Below are positions 1 through 5,812 of a DNA stretch of 7,659 nucleotides, in pieces. The notes under the pieces were generated by a model. That model worked only from the letters and a program-made list of their open reading frames with translations, made no database searches and had not been told where the DNA came from. Location: NCBI GenBank assembly GCA_027034965.1, contig JALVWL010000204.1:1-7659 (forward strand). The letters are read 5' to 3'. The DNA comes from Candidatus Omnitrophota bacterium (lineage in GTDB: Bacteria > Omnitrophota > Gorgyraeia > S143-82). Position 1 is the first letter of the stretch; each line of letters starts with the position of its first letter. The position numbers and the translations under genes are program-made.

Positions 1-1914
1 TCTTTGTCTTCAGTAGAGAAGCGTTATGGCCGAAGTATAGTGGATATACGACGGCAGGTGGCCCTCTGGGAGGAGATGCTTTCAGGAGAAGAGCTCTTGC
101 TCCCTCCTTTTGTTGTAGATACTGCAGGGCGTTTCTCCTGTCGCTATATCTCCTTGCCTCAGCCAAAGGAGTTTTCTTCTGTATTTGACCTTATGAAGGT
201 CCTTTCCTCTTATAGGAAATACAATGTGAGTGTAGGGATAGACCTTGCCAGTGTGGGTTTTTCAAAATCAGAATGGCTCTCTTTTTTGATGCTATTAGAG
301 GCGACAGTGGTGGATTGGCGCAGGGTATGGATAACCGTCAATGCCTTGAGCGAAAGCGGGCTTGCCTTATTAGAAGTCCTGTCGGTTAGGAATGCCCATT
401 ATCTAAATATCAATCTGCTGGTGCCGGAAGAGGTCTTTTCCCTTGGACCGGATGATGAGATCTCTGTGCCTGGTAGGGAGATAACCGAGATAAAGAAGCT
501 AAGGATAGGGGAGTTGCATCTACTATTTGATTCGGCCAGGAAATCCGGTGTAGGCCTTCGCTTTATCTTTCCGGGGGTGAAGCAATTGCAGGATGCCCCT
601 GCCTTGGGGAGCAGGAGGATAGGCCTGGAAGGCGGGGTATTGGTTTATCCTGGAGAAGCGCTGCCTTCGGGCTCTATAAATCTCTTGCGTCTTTTGAAGA
701 GGGGGAGTGTTGGATGGGATTTTGATTGGGAGAGATTGTCGGATAGGATAGAACACAGCGTTCGATTGTTGGATGACCTGATAGACTTGAATGAGTTTTA
801 TCCTGCGGATATATCCGGTAACGTAAAACGCCTGCGCAGGATCCATCTGGGGTTTGTTGGCTGGGCGCAGTGTCTGTGTTATCTGGGGATACCTTACGAT
901 TCAGATGCCGCGATAGTCCTCGGGAAAAAACTGGCAAGGTTTATTTCGGATGCCGCACACAAGGCCTCCTGGCAGCTTGCCAAAGAGAGGGGGGTCTTTC
1001 CTGCCTATAGATCGAGTCTCTTGGAAGAGCGTCATTTGAAGAGAAGAAATGTCTCTGTCTTATCTGGCCTTGGGCAGGTGGAAGAGGAGATGGGCAGGGG
1101 GATATGTCCTCAGTCGGCCATTTTAGAGGAACGGTCCCAAGGAGCCTTTGCCTTGTTTGATGAGATTAGCAGGCAGAGGGGTTTTTATTCTGATGAACTC
1201 TTGACCTTTTTGCGCAAGAATGCCTCTATACAGGGCCTGGAGTATATCCCTGAGGATGTAAAGCGCGTCTTCGTTGTGGCAGGAGATGTGGAGCTTGATT
1301 GGTGGTACAAGATGCAGACTGTTTTCCAGGAGTCCTGGGATGGTCTGGTGGATGTCTCTCTGGACGGCAACGACCTGGATATAGATGTGTTAAAGAAGGC
1401 CGTGTTGTTCGACGTCATTGCTGTGCGTTTTTCTCCTCTACGGGTCTCTTTTGAACACGAAGAAAGGCAAGCAGTCAGGGAAAGGGATATTAAGGTTGAT
1501 AGGCCGCTAAGCCTGCCCCTTAAGGAAAGACCAGAGGTCCTTTTTGGGTCTACCGTAAAGGTGGCCACGGCCTGTGGAAACCTTTTGGTTACTATAAATC
1601 AGGACAGCACTGGGACTCTGAGGGAGGTCTTGTTGAGATTAGAGAAGACAGGTGGTTGCGTTTCTTCTCACTTGGAGACTATGGGGAGATTGCTTTCCAT
1701 CTGCCTTGCAAAGGGTGTAGGCCTTTCTGAAATCGTGGATGCCTTGAAGGAGATAAACTGTTCGGCGGTGGGCTGGAACAATGGCCGCAGGGTCTTTTCC
1801 TGTGCCGATGCAGTGGCGCAGGTCTTGGAGAAGAGGATATCATCTGAGCAACAGGGCTCCAGGCAGAAAGAGGCTGTTTCACTGGATGAGAGTGATATAT
1901 CTATCTGGAATTAA
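1..1914 (+). CDS. Degenerate class II (B12-type) ribonucleotide reductase homologue, probably catalytically dead, 5' end outside the window
   Basis: The frame is open from base 1. A TTG at 4 is the first possible start in view but has no visible ribosome site, so the gene probably begins upstream; residues are numbered from that TTG (636 aa). Order of family landmarks: a cysteine-bearing strand near C46 followed by FSSVFDLM (58-65), an RRV segment (106-108), a LNINLLV strand (134-140), GSINLL (223-228), RLRRIHLGFVGWAQCL with LGIPYDS (276-300), LAKERGVFP (325-333), IPEDVKRVFVVAGDV (415-429) and a TSCPD domain (about 513-605). Active NrdJ enzymes carry NPCGE with the thiyl-radical cysteine; here the place reads VYPGE (214-218). 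The second redox cysteine before GSINL, the APTGTIS phosphate loop and the TINLP and TVYRDGSR segments are also replaced. The C-terminal CxxC tail is absent. The frame is intact, so this looks like a maintained pseudoenzyme rather than a decayed gene. Fold assignment is fairly sure; role is unknown. Confidence 0.8.
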   Translation, partial: SLSSVEKRYGRSIVDIRRQVALWEEMLSGEELLLPPFVVDTAGRFSCRYISLPQPKEFSSVFDLMKVLSSYRKYNVSVGIDLASVGFSKSEWLSFLMLLEATVVDWRRVWITVNALSESGLALLEVLSVRNAHYLNINLLVPEEVFSLGPDDEISVPGREITEIKKLRIGELHLLFDSARKSGVGLRFIFPGVKQLQDAPALGSRRIGLEGGVLVYPGEALPSGSINLLRLLKRGSVGWDFDWERLSDRIEHSVRLLDDLIDLNEFYPADISGNVKRLRRIHLGFVGWAQCLCYLGIPYDSDAAIVLGKKLARFISDAAHKASWQLAKERGVFPAYRSSLLEERHLKRRNVSVLSGLGQVEEEMGRGICPQSAILEERSQGAFALFDEISRQRGFYSDELLTFLRKNASIQGLEYIPEDVKRVFVVAGDVELDWWYKMQTVFQESWDGLVDVSLDGNDLDIDVLKKAVLFDVIAVRFSPLRVSFEHEERQAVRERDIKVDRPLSLPLKERPEVLFGSTVKVATACGNLLVTINQDSTGTLREVLLRLEKTGGCVSSHLETMGRLLSICLAKGVGLSEIVDALKEINCSAVGWNNGRRVFSCADAVAQVLEKRISSEQQGSRQKEAVSLDESDISIWN

Positions 1915-1931
1915 GGGAGTTTTGCCCTTAA
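1911..1931 (+). terminator. Hairpin over the stop codon of the RNR-like gene, weak terminator candidate
   Basis: TTAAGGG (1911-1917) and CCCTTAA (1925-1931) form a perfect 7-bp stem with a 7-nt loop, and the left arm includes the TAA stop. What follows is AAAAATATTTCTT rather than a clean T-run, so intrinsic termination would be weak. It may instead protect the 3' end of the message or be chance. Confidence 0.35.
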
Positions 1932-1941
1932 AAAATATTTC

Positions 1942-1969
1942 TTGCAAAGCTCTGGGTTTGTTATATAAT
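1942..1969 (+). promoter_or_regulatory. Sigma-70 type promoter for the candidate RNA and/or lolD
   Basis: TTGCAA (1942-1947, four of six matching TTGACA) is separated by 16 nt from a perfect TATAAT (1964-1969). Counting seven bases from the -10 element puts the start point at G1976, which is exactly the first base of the 12-bp stem of the downstream RNA. This coincidence supports a real promoter. Confidence 0.65.
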
Positions 1970-1975
1970 ATGTAT

Positions 1976-2069
1976 GAGCCTCTTTGGTGCGAGAGAAGTC
2001 CCAAAAAAGTGCCCTCTCCTGTCACGCACGTGACAATACCCCCCTGCCAAAGAGGCTCTTTTGTTTTTT
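1976..2069 (+). ncRNA. Candidate structured small RNA or attenuating leader (about 94 nt)
   Basis: The 5' arm GAGCCTCTTTGG (1976-1987) pairs perfectly with CCAAAGAGGCTC (2047-2058), joining the predicted first transcribed base to a T-tract (TTTTGTTTTTT, 2059-2069) that would end transcription. Two U-G/G-U pairs (1988-1989 with 2045-2046) can extend the stem to 14. Inside are a GAGAG/CTCTC hairpin (1991-1995 with 2014-2018, 18-nt loop), a TGTCAC/GTGACA hairpin with a GCAC loop (2020-2035), and an apparently unpaired run of six C (2039-2044). GUGC in the first loop (2009-2012) could pair with the GCAC loop. I do not recognise it as SRP RNA, 6S RNA, tmRNA or a known riboswitch. It lies between the RNR-like gene and lolD and ends just before the lolD ribosome site, so it may be a free sRNA, a regulated terminator for lolD, or both. 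Confidence 0.55.
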
Positions 2070-2070
2070 A

Positions 2071-2076
2071 GAGAGG
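2071..2076 (+). promoter_or_regulatory. Ribosome binding site that fixes the lolD start
   Basis: GAGAGG (2071-2076) lies 5 nt before the GTG at 2082. It supports that start over the in-frame TTG at 2061, which sits inside the T-tract of the preceding hairpin, has no such site and would add seven residues not expected in the family. Confidence 0.6.
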
Positions 2077-2081
2077 CGACG

Positions 2082-2759
2082 GTGGTAGAGATAAAGGGCC
2101 TTACAAAGAGTTTCCAGCAGGCACAGGGTCAAAGGTTGGTGGTATTGGATGGCCTTTCTCTGGCCTTGCAGGAAGGGGAACAGGTTGCCATAGTTGGGGA
2201 ATCCGGATCCGGGAAGAGTACTTTACTCCATTTGATAGCCGGTCTTGATAAGGCAGATGCGGGAGAAGTCTTCATAGACCGCAGTCCTATCCTATCTATG
2301 CCTCCCTCAGAGCAGGCAAGGTGGCGCAGAAAGAATCTTGGCATAGTATTCCAGTTCTATCACCTGTTGCCAGAGTTGAATCTCCTTGAAAATGTTATGC
2401 TTCCATTGATGTTGTTGAATTATCCTGATGAGCAGGCGAGGGATATGACGCTTGAGTTGCTTGGGAGGTTTGGCCTGAAGAAAAGGGCCTATGATTCTGT
2501 TTATGGCCTTTCGGGTGGTGAGATGCAGAGGGTGGCGATTTTGAGGGCAGTGGTGCACAGACCCAGGATTATCCTTGCAGATGAGCCTACGGGAAATCTG
2601 GACCTTTCTATGCAGGATAAGGTAATGCGGTTTTTGATAGATTTGTGCAGGGAGATGAGAATAACCCTCATAACCGTTACCCATTCCAGGCACATAGCAG
2701 GGATGTTCGAAAGGGTCTTTGTCCTGGAGAGGGGCCGCTTGGGAGAGGGATTGTTGTAG
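2082..2759 (+). CDS. lolD: LolD-type ABC transporter ATPase (lipoprotein release)
   Basis: This 225-aa cytoplasmic ATPase belongs to the LolD/MacB/FtsE group, which powers LolCE-like permeases that release lipoproteins from the inner membrane for transfer to the outer membrane. Visible motifs: Walker A GESGSGKST (39-47), Q-loop VFQFYHLLPELN (89-100) in the form typical of LolD, ABC signature LSGGEMQRVAI (143-153), Walker B IILADEPTGNLD (163-174) and the switch histidine H201. The length is close to the usual 225-235 aa. The signature continues ILRAV where most relatives have IARAL, a small deviation. No LolC/LolE permease is in view; the next gene is a polytopic glycan protein 13 nt downstream, so the partner must be elsewhere or upstream. 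Expression probably comes from the promoter at 1942-1969 through the hairpin at 1976-2069. MacB- or FtsE-like roles cannot be excluded. Confidence 0.85.
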   Translation: MVEIKGLTKSFQQAQGQRLVVLDGLSLALQEGEQVAIVGESGSGKSTLLHLIAGLDKADAGEVFIDRSPILSMPPSEQARWRRKNLGIVFQFYHLLPELNLLENVMLPLMLLNYPDEQARDMTLELLGRFGLKKRAYDSVYGLSGGEMQRVAILRAVVHRPRIILADEPTGNLDLSMQDKVMRFLIDLCREMRITLITVTHSRHIAGMFERVFVLERGRLGEGLL

Positions 2760-2772
2760 GGGGATAGGTAAT

Positions 2773-3894
2773 ATGTGGAATCTACTGGTATTTTTGTTCC
2801 CTTTGCAGATCTTGTTAGGCAAGACCTATATCAGGGCCTGGCTGGTAACAACCTTCTTTTTTCTTATATGGCAGGTGATGAGGAACACGGGGGTCCGAAA
2901 GGGGTTATGGCGCCTGTTAAGGTCCTGGGAAGGGATTTCGGTTTTATCCTTTTTTGGATTGTTGTTTGTTTTTGGGGTGGTGTTGGCGGGAAATTTTTAT
3001 GAGAATCAAAGGGAATTTTTTCAGGTATTCCCTGCCTATTTCTTTCTCTTTGTACTGGGGATGTGGCTGGCGAAAAGGAGCGAGGTGCTGAGATGGTTTG
3101 TCTATGGGATGCTGGCATCTTTGGCCTATCTGTTCTTTCTATTATTTAGAGGAGTCTTTTCGGAGGGAATCATCAGCTATATCACTGGGCCGTTTGGCCA
3201 CTATATAACCCTGGGGATGTACATAGAGGTTGGCCTGTTGATTCTATTGGTCTCTTTATTTTGTTACACAGCTGGTTATAGGTGGCTGTGGCTGGCAGGC
3301 ATCCCTCTTTTGTTTATCGGTGTGTTTTTTCTCGTGGGCAGTATGGCGCGTGGCGCCTGGATAAGCTTTGCCTTTGGTTTGCTTTTGGTCCTGTTTTGTG
3401 TATTGAAGAGGAGGCCCACTGGTTGGCGGAAGAAGATAGGGGGGTTTTTCTTGTTGTTGGCAGTATTGTCGATAGTCCCGATCTTTCACCTCCACCACAA
3501 TAAGGCCTTTCTGCCCCGTCTTAAGCGGTTGGAGAGGTTTGACCTGAGCGGCAGGCCAGATATCTGGAGAAACGATTTAAAGATAATCAGGGCCCACCCT
3601 ATGACGGGGCTTGGAATAGCGAAGGGCCAAGACTATCATGGCCATCAGCAGGTCCTGCAGATAGGGATCCTGGGAGGAATTGTACCAATGATATATTTCG
3701 TTGGAATGATCTTTCTGTTTTTGTTTGTGCATGGGGGTGCGATTTTTTCTGTGTGGGGTATTGTGCTTTTGATGCTTCTGTTTCACAATTTGATAGAGGC
3801 AGCTCTGTTGGTAGGCCTGGAAATCGCTCCCCTATTCTGGTTTATCCTGGGCTCCTTTGTTGGGGAGGGTAGAAAGCTAAGAAGGCAGGGCTGA
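2773..3894 (+). CDS. O-antigen ligase/polymerase-like membrane protein (Wzy/WaaL family)
   Basis: This 373-aa protein is highly hydrophobic, with about nine or ten membrane segments and a longer hydrophilic loop at about 236-292. Family hallmarks (Wzy_C/O-antigen ligase domain) are GSMARGAW (189-196) at the start of a membrane helix, then in the loop SGRPDIW (259-265), HPMTGLG (275-281) and histidines H289 and H291 just before LQIGILGG (295-302). Members act in the inner membrane, either polymerising undecaprenyl-linked glycan units or joining O-antigen to lipid A-core; sequence alone does not separate the two. The ATG at 2773 is chosen because GGGGGA (2759-2764) lies 8 nt before it and the first membrane segment starts at once. 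An earlier in-frame ATG or GTG inside lolD would add a charged, cysteine-containing tail. It follows lolD closely and is one base from the downstream glycosyltransferase, suggesting one transcript. Confidence 0.8.
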   Translation: MWNLLVFLFPLQILLGKTYIRAWLVTTFFFLIWQVMRNTGVRKGLWRLLRSWEGISVLSFFGLLFVFGVVLAGNFYENQREFFQVFPAYFFLFVLGMWLAKRSEVLRWFVYGMLASLAYLFFLLFRGVFSEGIISYITGPFGHYITLGMYIEVGLLILLVSLFCYTAGYRWLWLAGIPLLFIGVFFLVGSMARGAWISFAFGLLLVLFCVLKRRPTGWRKKIGGFFLLLAVLSIVPIFHLHHNKAFLPRLKRLERFDLSGRPDIWRNDLKIIRAHPMTGLGIAKGQDYHGHQQVLQIGILGGIVPMIYFVGMIFLFLFVHGGAIFSVWGIVLLMLLFHNLIEAALLVGLEIAPLFWFILGSFVGEGRKLRRQG

Positions 3895-3895
3895 T

Positions 3896-4666
3896 ATGAA
3901 TCTCTCGGCAATGGTCCTGACGCACAATGAAGATTGGTTGCTGGAGAGGATGTTGAAGAGCATCGCTGATTATGTGGATGAGATCGTTGTTATAGATGAT
4001 ATGAGTACAAATCCTCGTACTTTAGAGATATGCAGGAAATATGGCGCCAAGATAATAAGGGAACCCCTGAATGGGGACTTTTCCAAACAGAGGAATCTGG
4101 CGATGCAGGAGTCCCGGGGGGATTGGATACTAAAGGCGGATCCAGATGAGGTCTTTCCGGAAGAGACGATGAAGCAAATCCAGGCCCTTTGTTCTGGACT
4201 GGAGGAGGAGGTCGCCTGTGTATCTTTCTTGCTCTACCAGGTCATATATGGGAAGAAGCTGGGTACGGCAGGAGTAGAACATACCCGCCGCCTATTTCGA
4301 AGGGGTAGGGTGCGGTTTGTGGGCACTGTGCATCCGAAGTTTGAAATAGATGGACAGGAGCGATTTTTTCCGCTACCTATATTGCACTACCCACTGCAAT
4401 CTATAAGGCAATTTATTGAGAAACTGAACCTTTACACGGACCTTTTATTGAAAAGGGATTATTTTGCTGAATATTCCCTATCCAAGCTAAAGAAGGAGCT
4501 CCTGTTTTTTCCTCTAAAGATATTCTGGAAGAACTATATAAAAAAGAAGGGCTACAGAGACGGTATAGAGGGCCTGTTATGGATATTTTTGTCGGATATC
4601 TTGAACCGGGAGATGCTTTTATTAAAGGAAATAGAACAGCGGTTGAAGAAGGGATCGCAAGAATAG
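3896..4666 (+). CDS. Family 2 glycosyltransferase, WaaE-like
   Basis: The 256-aa protein has a GT-A fold amino half: the opening strand LSAMVLTHNE (3-12), nucleotide-binding acidic pair VVIDDMST (31-38), SKQRNLAM (63-70) and the metal-binding ADPDE (81-85), in place of the commoner DADE. The carboxy half carries basic, aromatic stretches, including FFPLKIFWKNYIKKKGY (204-220) followed by RDGIEGL, common in WaaE/KdtX-type enzymes that add a sugar to lipooligosaccharide core at the inner face of the cytoplasmic membrane. The sugar and acceptor cannot be told from the sequence. The ATG lies one base after the stop of the Wzy/WaaL-like gene, with AGGCAGGG just upstream, so the two are probably translated together. 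A terminator begins at its stop codon, making it the last gene of the envelope cluster. Confidence 0.85.
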   Translation: MNLSAMVLTHNEDWLLERMLKSIADYVDEIVVIDDMSTNPRTLEICRKYGAKIIREPLNGDFSKQRNLAMQESRGDWILKADPDEVFPEETMKQIQALCSGLEEEVACVSFLLYQVIYGKKLGTAGVEHTRRLFRRGRVRFVGTVHPKFEIDGQERFFPLPILHYPLQSIRQFIEKLNLYTDLLLKRDYFAEYSLSKLKKELLFFPLKIFWKNYIKKKGYRDGIEGLLWIFLSDILNREMLLLKEIEQRLKKGSQE

Positions 4667-4687
4667 CGTCTTTGAGGGACGTTTTTC
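4665..4687 (+). terminator. Intrinsic terminator after the glycosyltransferase gene
   Basis: CGTC (4667-4670) pairs with GACG (4678-4681), extended outward by a G-U and an A-U pair and inward by possible U-G pairs, and is followed by TTTTT (4682-4686). The stem is short, so strength is moderate, but it lies at the right place between a gene cluster and a new promoter. Confidence 0.5.
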
Positions 4688-4689
4688 TA

Positions 4690-4718
4690 TTGCTATAGCT
4701 TCCAGTTTTATATATACT
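4690..4718 (+). promoter_or_regulatory. Sigma-70 type promoter of ilvC
   Basis: TTGCTA (4690-4695) and TATACT (4713-4718) are spaced by an ideal 17 nt. The predicted start is near A4724-A4725, giving an untranslated leader of about 80 nt before ilvC. It directly follows the terminator of the preceding cluster. Confidence 0.6.
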
Positions 4719-4735
4719 ACACTAATTTGGTGCGC

Positions 4736-4780
4736 ATGCGTCATCTATTTGTTTTTCTTTGGGTTTTGTTTTTATTTTAA
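4736..4780 (+). CDS. Possible 14-codon leader peptide of ilvC, rich in Leu/Phe/Val
   Basis: An ATG in the ilvC leader opens a frame reading MRHLFVFLWVLFLF followed by TAA: four Leu in four different codons, two Val and five Phe. Short peptides rich in the pathway's end products are the sensors of transcription attenuation in ilv and leu operons, and ilvC belongs to the branched-chain pathway. Against it: no good Shine-Dalgarno is seen, the predicted transcript start is only about 11 nt upstream, the region is T-rich (which by itself gives Phe/Leu codons), and no terminator hairpin follows. Its last codons overlap the left arm of an A/U hairpin that touches the ilvC ribosome site. Confidence 0.25.
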   Translation: MRHLFVFLWVLFLF

Positions 4781-4798
4781 CGGACAATAAAAAGGAGG
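4769..4798 (+). promoter_or_regulatory. A/U hairpin abutting the strong ilvC ribosome binding site
   Basis: TTTTTATT (4769-4776) pairs perfectly with AATAAAAA (4786-4793) around a 9-nt loop. The right arm ends on the first A of AGGAGG (4793-4798), which sits 6 nt before the ilvC ATG. The Shine-Dalgarno itself is near-consensus. The stem is all A-U and so weak, but a ribosome translating the upstream leader frame would open it. Confidence 0.35.
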
Positions 4799-4804
4799 CG
4801 GACT

Positions 4805-5812
4805 ATGGCAAAGATCTATTATGAAAAGGATGCAGACCCTTCAGTGCTTAATGATAAGGTTATAGCCATTATCGGCTATGGCATACAGGGAAGGGCGCAG
4901 GCATTGAACTTAAAAGACAGTGGCGTCAATGTGATTGTCTCTGAATTAAAGGGCACGCCTAATTACGATAAGGCAGTAGAAGACGGCTTTGACCCGGTTG
5001 ATGCAGAGACAGCCGCGCAAAAAGGCGATATTATCCAGATATTGACCCAGGACCATGTACAGCCGTATGTGTACAAAAACTTTGTTGCAAAGCACCTTAA
5101 GAAAGGAAAGGCTCTGGTGTTTTCACATGGGTTTAATATCCACTTTAATCAGATAATCCCGCCTGCTGATGTGGATGTGTTTATGGTAGCGCCAAAAGGG
5201 CCGGGTTCCCTTGTTAGGACGATGTATGTAGAGGGCAAGGGCGTGCCGTGTCTGGTTGCTATCCATCAGGATGCAAGTGGAAATGCGCTCAAATATGCCT
5301 TGGCCTATGCAAAGGCGATCGGTGGGTTAAAGGCAGGTGTTATAGAGACTACATTTAAAGAAGAGACAGAGACAGACTTGTTCGGAGAGCAGGCAGTCCT
5401 GTGCGGTGGGGTCTCTGCCCTTGTTCAGGCTGGTTTTGAGACCCTTGTTGAGGCAGGTTACCAGCCAGAGATTGCGTATTTTGAGTGTTTGCACGAGCTA
5501 AAGCTTATTACTGATATGATATATCAATATGGCATTACTGGGATGAGAAAGCGCGTCTCAGATACTGCAGAATACGGCGACCTTACGCGTGGGCCAAGGA
5601 TTGTCAGTGATGCCGTAAAGGCAGAGATGAAGAAGATGCTAAAGGAGATACAGGACGGTGAATTTGCACGTGAATGGATATTGGAAAATCAGGCTGGCAG
5701 GCCTGTATATAATGCGCTTGGCGAGAAAGGCAAGAACCACCAGATAGAAGAGGTTGGCAAGAGATTAAGGGCAATGATGCCGTGGATGGAAGAAGGAAAA
5801 ACTAAAAACTAA
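4805..5812 (+). CDS. ilvC: Ketol-acid reductoisomerase
   Basis: This 335-aa class I enzyme converts acetolactate or acetohydroxybutyrate to the dihydroxy acid in valine, leucine and isoleucine synthesis, using Mg2+ and a nicotinamide cofactor in the cytoplasm. Seen: the Rossmann motif GYGIQG (24-29), catalytic SHGFNIHF (107-114), APKGPG (129-134), metal ligands in TDLFGEQ (D191, E195) and YFECLHE (E227, E231), and SDTAEYGD (252-259). The length matches the short class I form. The loop after the second strand reads SELKGTPN (46-53) where NADPH enzymes usually have a GLREGSKS-like sequence; the phosphate-contacting Arg and Ser are replaced and a Glu is present, hinting at altered cofactor choice. 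The gene stands alone with its own promoter and a near-perfect ribosome site; no ilvB/ilvN or leuA neighbour is in view. Its last codons and stop lie inside an AAAAACT repeat. Confidence 0.97.
   Translation: MAKIYYEKDADPSVLNDKVIAIIGYGIQGRAQALNLKDSGVNVIVSELKGTPNYDKAVEDGFDPVDAETAAQKGDIIQILTQDHVQPYVYKNFVAKHLKKGKALVFSHGFNIHFNQIIPPADVDVFMVAPKGPGSLVRTMYVEGKGVPCLVAIHQDASGNALKYALAYAKAIGGLKAGVIETTFKEETETDLFGEQAVLCGGVSALVQAGFETLVEAGYQPEIAYFECLHELKLITDMIYQYGITGMRKRVSDTAEYGDLTRGPRIVSDAVKAEMKKMLKEIQDGEFAREWILENQAGRPVYNALGEKGKNHQIEEVGKRLRAMMPWMEEGKTKN

Noticed and set aside
523..937. Open frames on the minus strand inside the RNR-like gene (also 1185-1568 and 1679-1882)
   Set aside because: They are antisense to a gene with clear family landmarks, have low-complexity, Pro/Ser/Arg-rich translations and no ribosome sites; shadows.
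1..1914. Frameshifted pseudogene of nrdJ
   Set aside because: The frame is open over the whole stretch and family landmarks appear in one frame in order; losses are substitutions and small deletions at catalytic sites.
1976..2069. SRP RNA, 6S RNA, tmRNA or cobalamin riboswitch as identity for the intergenic RNA
   Set aside because: No GGAA tetraloop with the SRP core, too short for 6S or tmRNA, and no B12-box-like sequence seen.
1781..2071. Plus-strand frame overlapping the end of the RNR-like gene and the intergenic RNA
   Set aside because: It starts in another frame within the RNR-like gene and runs through the promoter and hairpin; no recognisable protein.
2061..2081. TTG at 2061 as the lolD start
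   Set aside because: It lies inside the T-tract after the hairpin with no ribosome site; GTG at 2082 has GAGAGG at correct spacing and gives the normal family N-terminus.
2719..2772. Longer N-terminus for the Wzy/WaaL-like protein, overlapping lolD
   Set aside because: The extra 18 residues are charged and unlike the family; ATG at 2773 has GGGGGA 8 nt upstream.
2307..2822. Long minus-strand frame across lolD
   Set aside because: Antisense to a certain ABC ATPase; no motif of its own.
4725..4804. T-box or classic terminator-attenuator for ilvC
   Set aside because: The leader is only about 80 nt, no T-box core is visible, and no terminator hairpin with T-run lies between the leader frame and ilvC.
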